Positions 25,870 to 34,749 of a stretch of DNA of 64,000 nucleotides are shown here, in pieces. Made by a program: the position numbers and the translations under genes. The stretch's first letter is position 1. Each line of letters opens with the position of its first letter. This DNA is from JBBQWR01 sp038210495. Lineage in GTDB: Bacteria; Planctomycetota; Planctomycetia; Pirellulales; DATAWG01. The stretch is from NCBI GenBank assembly GCA_038210495.1, contig JBBQWR010000024.1, positions 11,330 to 75,329 of the forward strand, read 5' to 3'. The notes beneath the pieces are model-generated. The model saw only the letters and a list, made by a program, of their open reading frames with translations, had not been told where the DNA came from and did no database searches.

Positions 25870-27033
25870 ATGGCTCGATTTTTCCGGTTGACCGAATTCT
25901 GCATGGCCATGGCCGTGGTGCTGAGCCTTGGCTGGGCGGCGCCCGCCAGCGCGGTCGAACTCGTAACGTTTCGCCGGGCGTCAATCGAGCATCACGTCAC
26001 CGGCAAGCTGCTGGTCACCGCTAAAGATGGCGGGATCATGCTGCTCGCGCCCGACGGAATGCTGTGGAATATTGAGCCGCAGGAATTGGTCAGCCATACC
26101 CAGGAGGACAGGGAATTCATGCCGCTCACGCAGGCCGAAGCGGGCAAGCACGCGCTCGGCGAACTGCCGCAGGGGTTCGAGGTTTACACGACGGCTCATT
26201 ATGTATTCTGCCACAACACGTCACGGGCCTACGTGACTTGGATCGGCGCCCTTTATGAGCGGCTCTATTTGGCATTCAACAATTATTGGAGCCGGCGGGG
26301 ATTCAAGTTGCACGACGCGGAGTTGCCGCTGGTCGTGCTGGTATTTGCCAACCAAGGGTCGTACGCCAAGCACGTGACCGACGAACTGGGCCCCAACACG
26401 AATAACATCATCGGATTTTACAGCCTGCGGACCAATCACGTGAACATGTACGATCTGACCGGGATCGAATCGATTCGCAAGCCGGGCGATCGGCGGACTA
26501 ACAGCGCGCAAATCAATCAGATGCTCGCCCGGCCCGAGGCCGAGGCAATGGTCGCGACGATCATTCACGAGGCGACGCACCAGATTGCCTTTAACTGCGG
26601 ATTGCAAACACGGTTCGCGGATATCCCGCTGTGGGTGAGCGAGGGGCTGGCGGTGTATTTCGAGACGCCCGACCTCAACAGCGGCAAGGGCTGGCGGACG
26701 ATCGGCGAGGTGAATCGGCCTCGGCTGGAGCGATTTCGCGACTATTCCCGCACCCGGCCGGCGAAGTCACTCTTGTCCCTGATCGGTGACGACAAGCGAT
26801 TTCGCGATCCGCGGCAGGCGCTCGACGCCTACGCCGAAGCCTGGGCGCTGAACTACTATTTGATCAAGCAGAAACCGAAAGAATTTTCGGCTTATATGGA
26901 GACCATGGCCGCGAAGAAGACGCTTTTCTTCGACAAACCCGAGCAGCGGGTGAAGCAATTTCAGGCCGCGTTTGGCGACGACTTAGAGAAGCTCGACGGC
27001 GAATTTCTGAAATTCATGCAGAAGGTGAAGTGA
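25870..27033 (+). CDS. Secreted DUF1570 protein, HEATH metallopeptidase-like
   Basis: A 387-residue protein. A signal peptide occupies residues 1-28 (FCMAMAVVLSLGWAAPASA). A beta-rich part (LLAPDGMLWNIEPQEL) precedes the DUF1570 domain, which holds an HExxH-type zinc site (ATIIHEATHQIAFN) and a downstream Glu in VSEGLAVYFETPD, the layout of gluzincin-like peptidases. The C-terminus is helical (YAEAWALNYYLIKQ). DUF1570 proteins are abundant in planctomycetes, though proteolysis has not been established as their role. ATG 25870, with AGGATCC upstream, is chosen over 25822. Confidence 0.9.
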   Translation: MARFFRLTEFCMAMAVVLSLGWAAPASAVELVTFRRASIEHHVTGKLLVTAKDGGIMLLAPDGMLWNIEPQELVSHTQEDREFMPLTQAEAGKHALGELPQGFEVYTTAHYVFCHNTSRAYVTWIGALYERLYLAFNNYWSRRGFKLHDAELPLVVLVFANQGSYAKHVTDELGPNTNNIIGFYSLRTNHVNMYDLTGIESIRKPGDRRTNSAQINQMLARPEAEAMVATIIHEATHQIAFNCGLQTRFADIPLWVSEGLAVYFETPDLNSGKGWRTIGEVNRPRLERFRDYSRTRPAKSLLSLIGDDKRFRDPRQALDAYAEAWALNYYLIKQKPKEFSAYMETMAAKKTLFFDKPEQRVKQFQAAFGDDLEKLDGEFLKFMQKVK

Positions 27034-27089
27034 GATTGCTTCGCTGAATGGCCGCACGTTCTTGGCCTCTTCGCTTTTCGCCGCGGCCG

Positions 27090-28040
27090 TTACGTCCAGC
27101 GTTTGCCTTGCCACGAGTCGCGGCGGTCCATTTCAGTCGCTAGCGCCGAACGTACGGCTGGCTTGTCGAGGCACCAGGCCGGACCCATGAAATACTTCGG
27201 CGGCGCGTCGCCGCTGATACGCTCGATCACACAGTCTGGCGAAAGCAATTCCAGGAAATCGACCAGCGTGCGAATGTATTCGTCGCGGCCCATCAGCGTC
27301 ACCTCGCCCGCCGCGACTTGGTCGGCCAGCGGTGTGTTCTTCACCGCGTAGAGATTGTGGATCTTCACACAGTCGGGCTTGAGCCGAGCTAACTCGCGCG
27401 CCGTGGCAAGCATGTCGTCGTGTGACTCGCCGGGCAGCCCGAGCATGACATGGGCGCAAATCTCAAAACCCCGGCCTCGGCTGCGTTCGACCGCGTCGAC
27501 AAATGCGTCGTGGTGATGGCCCCGGTTCATCCAATCGAGCGATCGGTCGTGCATCGTCTGCATGCCGTACTCGACCGATAGATAGGTCCGGCTCGCAAGG
27601 TCCGTCAGCAGTACGAGCACGTCGGTCGGCACGCAATCCGGCCGGGTGCCGATCGCCAAGCCGACAACTTTTGGATGGCTCATGGCCGTTTCGAACAGCG
27701 GACGCAGTTTCGCGACCGGCGCATAGGTATTAGTGGCCGGCTGGAAATAGGCCATGAACTGGTCTACATCGTAGCGCCACTTGAGCCGGCGAATGCCGTC
27801 GTCGATCTGCTCGTGGATGGTTTGCCGCGGGACGCGGCGGCTGGGGCTGAAGCTCCGGTTGTCGCAAAACGTGCAACCTCCGGTCGCGACCGTGCCGTCG
27901 ACGTTCGGGCAGGTGAAGCCGGCGTCGAGGCTGACTTTTTGGACCCGCGAGCCGAACTTCTGGCGAAGAAAGAAGTTGTAAGCGTAGTACCTCAGACCCG
28001 CCGCGCGCCATTTTTCGCCGGTTTCAGCCTGCGTCGCCAT
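27090..28040 (-). CDS. TIGR01212/YhcC-family radical SAM protein
   Basis: A 316-residue radical SAM enzyme. The cluster-binding cysteines are in DAGFTCPNVDGTVATGGCTF followed by C, with a longer spacing than the classic CX3CX2C, as usual in the YhcC group. Further family blocks are FQPATNTYAPV, IGTRPDCVP, LSVEYGMQTMHD, HVMLGLPGESHDDM and VKIHNLYAVKNTPLA. The reaction of this family is not known. The gene converges with the DUF1570 gene (56-base gap) and is divergent from the FHA gene. Confidence 0.93.
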   Translation of the reverse strand: MATQAETGEKWRAAGLRYYAYNFFLRQKFGSRVQKVSLDAGFTCPNVDGTVATGGCTFCDNRSFSPSRRVPRQTIHEQIDDGIRRLKWRYDVDQFMAYFQPATNTYAPVAKLRPLFETAMSHPKVVGLAIGTRPDCVPTDVLVLLTDLASRTYLSVEYGMQTMHDRSLDWMNRGHHHDAFVDAVERSRGRGFEICAHVMLGLPGESHDDMLATARELARLKPDCVKIHNLYAVKNTPLADQVAAGEVTLMGRDEYIRTLVDFLELLSPDCVIERISGDAPPKYFMGPAWCLDKPAVRSALATEMDRRDSWQGKRWT

Positions 28041-28208
28041 GATTCCGTTGACGCCCCCCTAGGGGCCGTTTAAAGTAGAAAGTTAGGGAACGATTAGCGC
28101 GGCTCGCTCGAAATTGGCGCCGCCTCCCTTCTTTTTTTGGAACGAGAATGGCGACTGCGGATCGATCATCATAAGTTCGTTAGCATTGGCCAACAAGCGG
28201 AGGGATGT

Positions 28209-28712
28209 ATGACGGCGGAGTCGCTGGGAGAACTGCAACCGATCGGGGGCGGCGATCCGATACCACTCATGAAACGGAGCCTGCTCGTGGGCCGCCGCGA
28301 AAGCTGCGACATCGTGTTGCGGTTCGCCAACGTTTCGGCCCATCACTGTCAATTGACGCTCAACGGCGGATATTGGTTCGTGCAGGATCTGGGCAGCAGC
28401 AACGGGGTCAAGGTCAACGGCGCGCGAGTCACCGAAAAGCGGCTCGACCCCGGCGCGGAGCTGACGGTCTCGAAGCACAAATATCAGATCAATTACTCGC
28501 CGATGGACGTCGGCGCGGTCGGTCCACCTCCCCCCGAGTCAAACGTGCCGGCCGACATCATGTCCAAGTCGCTGCTCGAACGCCTGGGCTTGTCCGGAGC
28601 CAAGAAGAGCGGCGAGCCCGCCAAGTCGGCGCCGCAGCCAGGCGAGCCGAAGCGCTATGACGTGTTGGACAACTCGGCCGGTCAGCTTAAAAGCTCTAAT
28701 CGGCCGTTCTGA
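28209..28712 (+). CDS. FHA-domain protein
   Basis: A 167-residue protein with a forkhead-associated domain at residues about 22-95. SLLVGRRESCDIVLRF holds the conserved Gly-Arg, NVSAHHCQL the Ser-x-x-His, and LGSSNGVKVNGARV the Asn-Gly turn, so phosphothreonine binding is expected. The remaining C-terminus is Pro/Lys-rich and flexible. GGAGGG precedes ATG 28209, which is favoured over 28137. FHA proteins usually pair with Ser/Thr kinases; none is in the window. Confidence 0.9.
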   Translation: MTAESLGELQPIGGGDPIPLMKRSLLVGRRESCDIVLRFANVSAHHCQLTLNGGYWFVQDLGSSNGVKVNGARVTEKRLDPGAELTVSKHKYQINYSPMDVGAVGPPPPESNVPADIMSKSLLERLGLSGAKKSGEPAKSAPQPGEPKRYDVLDNSAGQLKSSNRPF

Positions 28713-28737
28713 CGATTCGCGGGATCGCGGTATGCTA

Positions 28738-28802
28738 AGAGCCTCTCCGAGAACCGTCGGGAACTGTCCCTCCTCTCCTCAGACGGTACGCGGATAGGCT
28801 CT
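28738..28802. repeat. Inverted repeat between FHA gene and rsgA
   Basis: AGAGCCTCTCCG (28738-28749) and CGGATAGGCTCT (28791-28802) pair over 12 bases with one mismatch. The inner part contains GGGAACTGTCCC, itself a palindrome. It ends six bases before the rsgA start. Confidence 0.6.
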
Positions 28803-28808
28803 GAGCGG

Positions 28809-29948
28809 ATGGCGAAGAAACGGAATAAGATTCGGGCCGACTTTCGCAAGAACCGCGGCGCCAGGCCGCGCACGGGCGATCTGACCCGGAAATTCGCCGC
28901 CAACGAAGACAAAACAAACGACGCCGCGCTCGGCGAGCGACTCAGCGGCAAAGGGGAGCTTACCCGCAAGCGAACGGTCGTCGGCGAAGAGGCCCACAAG
29001 GACGACGGTGGATTCGCCGTTCTGCCGGACCTCAATCTCCATAGCCGGCACGGTCGCGTGCTCCGCGTGCATGGCCTGTCGAGTACCGTGCAAGCCGACG
29101 ATGGGACGATCGTCCGGTGCGTCACGCGGCGACTGCTCCGCACGATGGCGACCGACCAGCGTCACGTGGTTGCGGCCGGCGACTGGGTGCATTTTCATTT
29201 CGACGCTTCCAGTGGCGTCGCCGAGGGTGTGATCGAACGGGTCGAACCGCGACGGGCCGTGCTGTCTCGATCGAGTCGCGGCCGCCAGCACATCATCGTG
29301 ACCAATGTCGATCAGATGCTGATCGTCGGCAGCGCAGCTGAGCCGTATCTCAAGCCCAATTTGATCGACCGGTTTCTGGTGACGGCCGAGCAGCATCGAA
29401 TTCGGCCAGTAATCTGCATCAATAAGGCCGACCTGGTCGAGCGGGCCGATTTGCAACCGCTCGTGGGCGTCTACAGCCGGATGGGCTACCGGGTGCTGCT
29501 GACATCCGTGCGAACGGGGCAAGGGGTCGATCGGCTGCGGCGCGTGATGGCCGGGGGCGCGAGCGTCATCGTCGGCCAAAGCGGCGTCGGGAAGTCATCG
29601 CTGATCAACAGGGTCGAGCCCGATCTTAACCTCCGCGTCGCGGAGGTCAGCACCGAATCGCAAAAGGGACGCCACACGACCACGACCGCGCAGCTGCTGC
29701 CGTTGGCCGGCGGTGGTTATGTGATCGACACGCCCGGTATTCGGCAATTTCAGCTTTGGGACATCATCGCGGAGGAAGTGGCCGGCTGTTATCGCGATCT
29801 TCGGCCGTATGTCAGCCTCTGCAAGTTTCCGAACTGCACGCACACCCACGAAGCGGAGTGCGCCGTCAAAGACGCCGTCGCCGACGGTCATCTGGACGCT
29901 CGCCGCTACGAAAGCTACTGCCATCTGCGGGCCGGCGATTTGGAATGA
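28809..29948 (+). CDS. rsgA: Ribosome small-subunit-dependent GTPase A
   Basis: RsgA is a circularly permuted GTPase that checks late 30S ribosome maturation. The 379-residue protein has a basic, low-complexity N-terminal extension (about 70 residues) and an OB fold (HGRVLRVHGLSSTVQ). The permuted GTPase motifs follow in order: INKADL (G4), GQSGVGKSSL (G1) and DTPGIRQF (G3). A C-terminal zinc finger is visible in CKFPNCTHTHEAEC. The N-terminal extension is longer than in E. coli but common elsewhere. It appears to be a single gene. Confidence 0.96.
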   Translation: MAKKRNKIRADFRKNRGARPRTGDLTRKFAANEDKTNDAALGERLSGKGELTRKRTVVGEEAHKDDGGFAVLPDLNLHSRHGRVLRVHGLSSTVQADDGTIVRCVTRRLLRTMATDQRHVVAAGDWVHFHFDASSGVAEGVIERVEPRRAVLSRSSRGRQHIIVTNVDQMLIVGSAAEPYLKPNLIDRFLVTAEQHRIRPVICINKADLVERADLQPLVGVYSRMGYRVLLTSVRTGQGVDRLRRVMAGGASVIVGQSGVGKSSLINRVEPDLNLRVAEVSTESQKGRHTTTTAQLLPLAGGGYVIDTPGIRQFQLWDIIAEEVAGCYRDLRPYVSLCKFPNCTHTHEAECAVKDAVADGHLDARRYESYCHLRAGDLE

Positions 29949-29975
29949 CGGCAAGAGGCCACCCCAATACAGGGT

Positions 29976-29993
29976 CCGAACCTGCAGGTTCGG
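29976..29993. repeat. Perfect 18-base palindrome after rsgA
   Basis: CCGAACCTGCAGGTTCGG lies 28 bases after the rsgA stop. It has no spacer loop and no T-run, so a simple terminator is unlikely. A dispersed palindrome or protein-binding site is possible. Confidence 0.55.
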
Positions 29994-30161
29994 CGTAGAG
30001 ACAATCCCGTGCGGCGCGAACCGGCACATGCCAGACGCGGTCGCTTGCATGTTGTATCGACCCATAACGGAGACTACGATCAAGGCTGCTCAGTGCGAAG
30101 GCTTGCATTCGCGGAGCGAGTCGCTTTTCCGTCACACTCTTCGCACCCGTCTCGTCGATCC

Positions 30162-31079
30162 ATGGCGATTGAATTTACCTGTCCGAACGGGCATCGACTT
30201 AGCACGCCGGTCGACCATGCCGGACGCATGGCCAAATGCCCACGGTGCGGCACGGTGACTCGCATTCCCGACTTGGACGGTGAAGGAAGTCGCATCGTGT
30301 CCGCCGAGCCGGCGCCCTCCAGTAGCGGAAAGCTGCCGAGCAAGTCGGGCACGAACTTGGCCGCCGGATCCGGCGTCGGCGCCGCCGTCAGCGATGCGCC
30401 GGTTTCATCGGCCGTGAGCGGCTCCGGGCCGAAACTGGGCGCCGGCGGATCGCAGCCCAACGGCTCCACGGGCGTCGTTCCAACCGGCGAAAGCGACAAA
30501 GCGGCCGCAGCCAAACCGGCCGCCCTCCGCGAGCCGCAAATCGTGTTTCTCTGCCCCAACGGGCACAAACTGAACGCGCCCAGTCGCCTGCAAGGCCACG
30601 CCGGCAAGTGTCCTCACTGCGGCGAAAAATTTCGGATTCCGCTCATGGATGAGCCCGCCGGCGGCGACGGCGGTCAACAACCGGCGGACAACAATCCGGC
30701 CGACGTGGCCAATATCTACCAGCAGATATTGGATCAAGCGGCGAGCCCGGCCGCTGTCGCAAACGACATGCCCCATGGGCTGGCTCCCTCGCGAGCTGAC
30801 GAACTCACGTTCGACGACCCAGATTGGCATCCTCTCGCGCGATTGGTCATTCGACTGTGGTCGGAGCGCGAGCATGGCGGAATTGTCGAACTGCATCTAT
30901 CGGGCGGCGCCATTCTGGTGCCCGAGTGGTTCGAAAAACAGCTCTCGAAGAACTCGCACGGTCTGTTCGCCTCGCAATCGGCCGACGGGACCGTGACCAT
31001 GACGATCGTCCCCTGGGACTCGATCACACGAGTCGTCGTCCGCGGCGTCGTCGGATTACCCGACGGGATGTTCGAGTAG
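30162..31079 (+). CDS. Protein with two zinc ribbons (CPNGH type)
   Basis: A 305-residue protein with duplicated zinc ribbons. The first, residues about 5-29, begins FTCPNGHRLSTPVDHAGRMA and closes with CPRCG. The second, near residue 130, begins CPNGHKLNAPSRLQGHAGKC and closes with CG. A Ser/Gly/Ala-rich linker of about 100 residues joins them. The C-terminal 90 residues form a separate alpha/beta segment (LARLVIRLWSEREHGGIVEL). Repeated CPNGH ribbons with flexible linkers are frequent in planctomycetes; their role is unknown. ATG 30162 is chosen because the first ribbon begins at once; upstream codons lack structure. Confidence 0.8.
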   Translation: MAIEFTCPNGHRLSTPVDHAGRMAKCPRCGTVTRIPDLDGEGSRIVSAEPAPSSSGKLPSKSGTNLAAGSGVGAAVSDAPVSSAVSGSGPKLGAGGSQPNGSTGVVPTGESDKAAAAKPAALREPQIVFLCPNGHKLNAPSRLQGHAGKCPHCGEKFRIPLMDEPAGGDGGQQPADNNPADVANIYQQILDQAASPAAVANDMPHGLAPSRADELTFDDPDWHPLARLVIRLWSEREHGGIVELHLSGGAILVPEWFEKQLSKNSHGLFASQSADGTVTMTIVPWDSITRVVVRGVVGLPDGMFE

Positions 31080-31184
31080 GGGCAACGCCCCGGTCGGAAT
31101 AGAATTCTCAAGCTGGCGGGTTTGGGAGCAAGTCGAGCGCGTGTTGAACTCGTGGCAATCTGTTTTCGAGCCGGCCTCTCAACT

Positions 31185-32186
31185 CTAGGTCGCCAAACTC
31201 ACCCAGCCGCCGGTTCGGCTCGACAGCACGACGGCGTCGATCGCTTCCATATTGCGTACGGCGTCGTCAATCGGGGTCGGGACCGGGGTGTCGTTGATGA
31301 TCGATTCAGCGAACAGATCGCCTTGGATCGTGTATTGATCGCAGATTTCACATGCGTAGTTGGTCGATTCGTCGCCGCGCGTGAGACGAACGACGCAGGG
31401 GCGGTCGGGCGGGGCGTTGAACGGGATGTCGGCGACTTCGATGCGGCCCTCGTCGCCGACGATTTGCACCTGCTGCAGCGGCGCCACTTGCATCGAGCAG
31501 GTGAACGCCGCCATGCCAGTATCGAACTCAAGCAGGGCGCTCGTCAGCCGATCGACGTGAAACCGCGAGTCTTCTTCCAAGAGTCCCACGACGCGCCGCG
31601 GCTCGCTTCCGAACATCCACCGGGCGACCGAAATGGCATAGCACCCCACGTCCATCAAGCTGCCGCCCCCCATCGCCGGATCGTGACGAACATTGGCCGG
31701 ATCGACGTTAAAGAACGAAAAGAACGTCTGGACGCTCCGCACTCTGCCGATCTGCCGCGTGTCGACCCACTGCTTGGCCTTTCGCCACTGCGGATGATGG
31801 CGGTACATGAAAGCCTCCATCAGCCTCAGCTTCGGATATCGGGCGCCGGCCGCAGCCAACTCGCGAGCCTGCGCGGCCGAGAGGCCAAGTGGCTTTTCGC
31901 AGAGCACGTGCTTGCCCGCTTCGAGCGCGCGAATCGACCAGGAGACATGTTGATCGTTGGGCAGCGGGACGTAGACCGCGTCGACCTCGGGATCATCGAG
32001 CAGCGCCTCATAAGAGCCATAAGCCCGGGACACGCCCAGCCGGTCGGCGGCTTGTCGGGCTCGATCCATTGTGCGCGAGGCGATGGCCACAACTTCGGTC
32101 AACTCCCCTTTCTGCATGGCGGGGATGACTTTGTCGACGCCGATCTTGGCGGTGCTAAGAATTCCCCAACGCACTTTTTTTGACAT
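31185..32186 (-). CDS. Gfo/Idh/MocA-family oxidoreductase
   Basis: A 333-residue NAD(P)-dependent sugar or cyclitol dehydrogenase. VRWGILSTAKIGVDKVIPAM is the dinucleotide-binding start, DAVYVPLPNDQHVSWSIRAL follows, and GKHVLCEKPLGLS carries the conserved EKP Lys. The C-terminal substrate domain starts around FMYRHHPQWRK and GGGSLMDVGCYAIS (His/Asp-type catalytic region). It lies 64 bases downstream of mtdB on the same strand, so it may be co-transcribed with the C1 genes, although the family has no known role in C1 transfer. Substrate is unknown. Confidence 0.92.
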   Translation of the reverse strand: MSKKVRWGILSTAKIGVDKVIPAMQKGELTEVVAIASRTMDRARQAADRLGVSRAYGSYEALLDDPEVDAVYVPLPNDQHVSWSIRALEAGKHVLCEKPLGLSAAQARELAAAGARYPKLRLMEAFMYRHHPQWRKAKQWVDTRQIGRVRSVQTFFSFFNVDPANVRHDPAMGGGSLMDVGCYAISVARWMFGSEPRRVVGLLEEDSRFHVDRLTSALLEFDTGMAAFTCSMQVAPLQQVQIVGDEGRIEVADIPFNAPPDRPCVVRLTRGDESTNYACEICDQYTIQGDLFAESIINDTPVPTPIDDAVRNMEAIDAVVLSSRTGGWVSLAT

Positions 32187-32250
32187 AAGTTTTCAATTGG
32201 CCGTTAGAGCCGCGCACGCAGTAAGCGCGTTCGTTGACATGATGATTTCG

Positions 32251-33129
32251 CTACGAACCGTCCAGTTCTTTCCCGATCTGAAAAACCTCTTCGGCGTCCA
32301 GAATCTGATCGTTCGACTCGAAGAGGCGTTGGATGGCCCGGCGATGAATTTTCATCTTTAGGCCGCCAATGCCAATCGCCCCATAAGCGATGGTTCCGTC
32401 TCGCAATGTCTCTTTGTCGGTTGGTTCGATTCCGGGAATTCCTAGCGGCGCTACGGCATTGAGATCGACAGCGACTCGCAAATCCTGGCTCTGGCGGCGA
32501 ACACTTTTCGGCAACAGCGCGACGCCAATCGCCCCGGCCGCGATGACCAACTGAGCGCCGGCAAGCGAGGCGGTCAGGTCCGCCTCGGTCGCGATCGAGA
32601 CTGGCTCCAGCGCCGCCTTGGGCGCTAATTTGGCGACCCGCTGGCACAGCTCTCTCGCACGATAAAGATCGCGCGAGGCGCCACGAACTTTCGTCCCTTG
32701 GCGTGCTAATAATCGCAAGACACGGCTGCCCACGGGCCCGGTCGCCCCGAGCACCAGCGCCGTAGTTTCCGCCAAGTTCAAATGCCGGCTCGCCGCCAAG
32801 ACGGCCGCGGCGGCGGTCGTATTCGAGCCATTCGGGTCGAGCAGCACCGACAACCGCAACGGGCCGAAAAAGGCGCCGCGGATTTCGGACAACAATTGTT
32901 CGGCTGCGGCTCCGTTCGAGCCACCGACGAAGATGGCCGTCGATTTTAAGTCGCCCGGGCTGCGCGTGAACATCGCCCCATATACCAAGTCGCGGACATT
33001 GGCCACCGTCACTCCGCCATGCCGCAACAGTTGATCCACACCCGCGTCGATCGCCACGACAGCGTCGAACACGCTAGGCTGTGGGTCGGTATCCAATTGC
33101 AGCAGAATCTTGGCTCTTGGAGACTCCAC
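32251..33129 (-). CDS. mtdB: Methylene-tetrahydromethanopterin dehydrogenase
   Basis: MtdB oxidises methylene-H4MPT to methenyl-H4MPT with NAD(P), the step after Fae in the formaldehyde oxidation route. The 292-residue protein begins KILLQLDTDPQPSVFDAVVA, the family's N-terminal block. It continues with FVGGSNGAAAEQLL and LDPNGSNTTAAAAV, then VLGATGPVGSRVLRLLARQG as the Rossmann NADP site, and ends with AYGAIGIGGLKMKIHR. It starts at GTG 33129. It lies downstream of fae on the minus strand, separated by 173 bases carrying repeat fragments. Confidence 0.93.
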   Translation of the reverse strand: MESPRAKILLQLDTDPQPSVFDAVVAIDAGVDQLLRHGGVTVANVRDLVYGAMFTRSPGDLKSTAIFVGGSNGAAAEQLLSEIRGAFFGPLRLSVLLDPNGSNTTAAAAVLAASRHLNLAETTALVLGATGPVGSRVLRLLARQGTKVRGASRDLYRARELCQRVAKLAPKAALEPVSIATEADLTASLAGAQLVIAAGAIGVALLPKSVRRQSQDLRVAVDLNAVAPLGIPGIEPTDKETLRDGTIAYGAIGIGGLKMKIHRRAIQRLFESNDQILDAEEVFQIGKELDGS

Positions 33130-33153
33130 GCGAGGTCACCAATTCCGAGGACA

Positions 33154-33228
33154 TTTAAACCGCGAAGTCGAAAAGGTCGCGAAGGACGAAGACGAGGACA
33201 AAAAAGTTGGACAGGATTTTCAGGATTC
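33154..33228. repeat. Repeat fragments between fae and mtdB
   Basis: AACCGCGAAGTCGAAAAGGT then CGCGAAGGACGAAGACGAGG is a degenerate short-unit run. GACAGGATTTTCAGGATT (33210-33227) is one arm of the type seen complete at 39028-39119. Both look like decayed dispersed repeats. Confidence 0.5.
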
Positions 33229-33302
33229 GTTTCCAAGGCTTCGCCGCTGTCTTCACTCCCGGCTCCCGACTCCCGTCTCCCGACTGTTTTCCTCCGCCCG
33301 TC

Positions 33303-33800
33303 CTAGAATCCGCGGAAGGGATGGTGGGCCGATTCTTTGCCGGCGAGCATATCGTCGACCGTCGGCTTGCCGCGCATTGCGCTGGAGATGGCGTCGAGCG
33401 TGGCTTTGTAGTTGTAATCGTAGATCTTTTTGTCGTCGGCGGCCGCCGGGTGGATGAACACGCCGCACACGATGACCAGATCCTCGGCTTGGTTTTTGGG
33501 AATCACGCCGGAGCCCACCGAGTCGGCGACGGCTTTGGCGACGGCGGCCTGCGCGGGACCAAACATTTGCACGGCCTGCTTCATCCCCTTGATCGTCACC
33601 TTAGTGACCAGCACGGTCGCCGGCTTGACCGCCAGGTTCGGCGTGAGCACGGCCAACAGGTTGCTGTGACCTTCGCTCTGCCGGGCCAAGGCGTTGGCGA
33701 ACGCGGTTCCGACGGGTCCGTCCTTCGTCCCGATTAGCAGATCGATATGGGCGATCTCGTTGCCCTCTCCGGACAAGGCTTCTCCGATGAACATCGACAT
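33303..33800 (-). CDS. fae: Formaldehyde-activating enzyme
   Basis: Fae catalyses condensation of formaldehyde with tetrahydromethanopterin. The 165-residue length is exactly that of the family. The N-terminus FIGEALSGEGNEIAHIDLLI includes the catalytic His18. TPNLAVKPATVLVTKVTIKG, QMFGPAQAAVAKAVADSV and the closing HPAAADDKKIYDYNY are family blocks. AGGAGA lies nine bases before ATG 33800, which settles the start against the longer ORF. It is head of a probable fae-mtdB unit and divergent from the CAP and ATP-grasp genes. Confidence 0.96.
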   Translation of the reverse strand: MSMFIGEALSGEGNEIAHIDLLIGTKDGPVGTAFANALARQSEGHSNLLAVLTPNLAVKPATVLVTKVTIKGMKQAVQMFGPAQAAVAKAVADSVGSGVIPKNQAEDLVIVCGVFIHPAAADDKKIYDYNYKATLDAISSAMRGKPTVDDMLAGKESAHHPFRGF

Positions 33801-34322
33801 GGGCGATTTCTCCTGAAATTCGTATTCGGTGGTGGATTTTGGTGTTAGCGGAATGGTGCGCGTCAACTTACCAAACTGGCGCCCAAATACAAGCAACCTC
33901 TACATGGCCGCATATGGCCGCAGTATCCTGCCACGCCGTCCAGTCTCGTCTTTGGACCACCCCAGTCTCTTGGGGGCCGACTTCGACCCCCTTGTCATGC
34001 TGCTTGGCTACTGTATGTTGGACCCTCATCAAGCCCGCAAGGTCACTGTATCTTGTCCAGCTTGAGCCGAATCGGTCGCGGTTGGATCCGCCCGGCGATT
34101 CGGTCCATCCCAGTTCGGGCCGACCACGATAGTCGGTCCTCCCACCAAATAGCTGAGCCAGACGGCGGACGGGTAATTCAGGGCGGGTTTCTGACCGGGC
34201 CCTGGTCTCGCGGCTTAGCTTCCAAAACCTCGGCGACCGACCGTGCGGTATGCGGTCCGCGCTGAAGCTCCGTCTTGTGGTTTAGTTTCCAGTTTTTTTT
34301 CTAGTTCGTTTATGGAGAAACT
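33801..34322. other. 522-base divergent intergenic region, fae to CAP gene
   Basis: This is a shared upstream region of fae (minus) and the CAP-domain gene (plus). It contains a half copy of the TACATAGCC repeat. From 34060 there are several stretches alternating CGGTC and GACCG, which may pair locally. A T-run (TTTTTTTT near 34295) precedes the CAP gene. No gene is supported. Confidence 0.45.
33901..33937. repeat. Half copy of TACATAGCCGCGGCATCC family
   Basis: TACATGGCCGCATATGGCCG then CAGTATCCTGCCACGCC matches one arm of the repeats at 11095 and 37018, with an eight-base insertion (TATGGCCG) after the first twelve bases. No opposite arm is present nearby. Confidence 0.55.
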
Positions 34323-34742
34323 ATGTACGCTTCGATTCTCAAAATCGCCGCGGCTTTGCTTGTCAGTCTCGATACGATCGGCGCGCCGACTCCCAAACCC
34401 GAGTTCCCGATGGTCGGAGTGGAGCAGAGCATCGTGGACCGGACCAACGCCGAGCGGGCACGATTTGGCTTAGCGCCGCTCGCGGTCGATCGGTCTCTCG
34501 AGCAGATGGCTCGTAGTCACGCGGCCTGGATGACCAATAGCCACACGATGCAGCACTCGCACATGGCGGTGGCGGAAAATATCGCCTGGGGCCAAAGAAG
34601 CCCTGCCGAGGCTCTCTCTTCGTGGATGAATTCGTCGGGCCACCGAGCGAACATCCTCAATCCCAGCTACCACCGGATGGGCGCGGCCGCCTTCACGGCC
34701 ACCGACGGCACCGTATACTGGTGCCAGCAATTCCTTCAATAG
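34323..34742 (+). CDS. Secreted CAP/SCP-domain protein
   Basis: A 139-residue protein with a short signal peptide (ILKIAAALLVSLDTIGA) and one CAP (cysteine-rich secretory/SCP) domain. VDRTNAERARFGLAPLAVD opens the domain, MARSHAAWM and HSHMAVAENIAWGQ carry the conserved His/Glu, and SSGHRANILNPSYHRMGAA the second His. The closing VYWCQQF is typical. TGGAGAAA precedes ATG 34323. Function of bacterial CAP proteins is mostly unknown. The ATP-grasp gene follows after seven bases. Confidence 0.92.
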   Translation: MYASILKIAAALLVSLDTIGAPTPKPEFPMVGVEQSIVDRTNAERARFGLAPLAVDRSLEQMARSHAAWMTNSHTMQHSHMAVAENIAWGQRSPAEALSSWMNSSGHRANILNPSYHRMGAAAFTATDGTVYWCQQFLQ

Positions 34743-34749
34743 CGAAACA

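Noticed and set aside
31079..31091. GGGGC-AAC-GCCCC hairpin after the zinc-ribbon gene as a terminator
   Set aside because: Five-base stem without a T-run; too weak to call.
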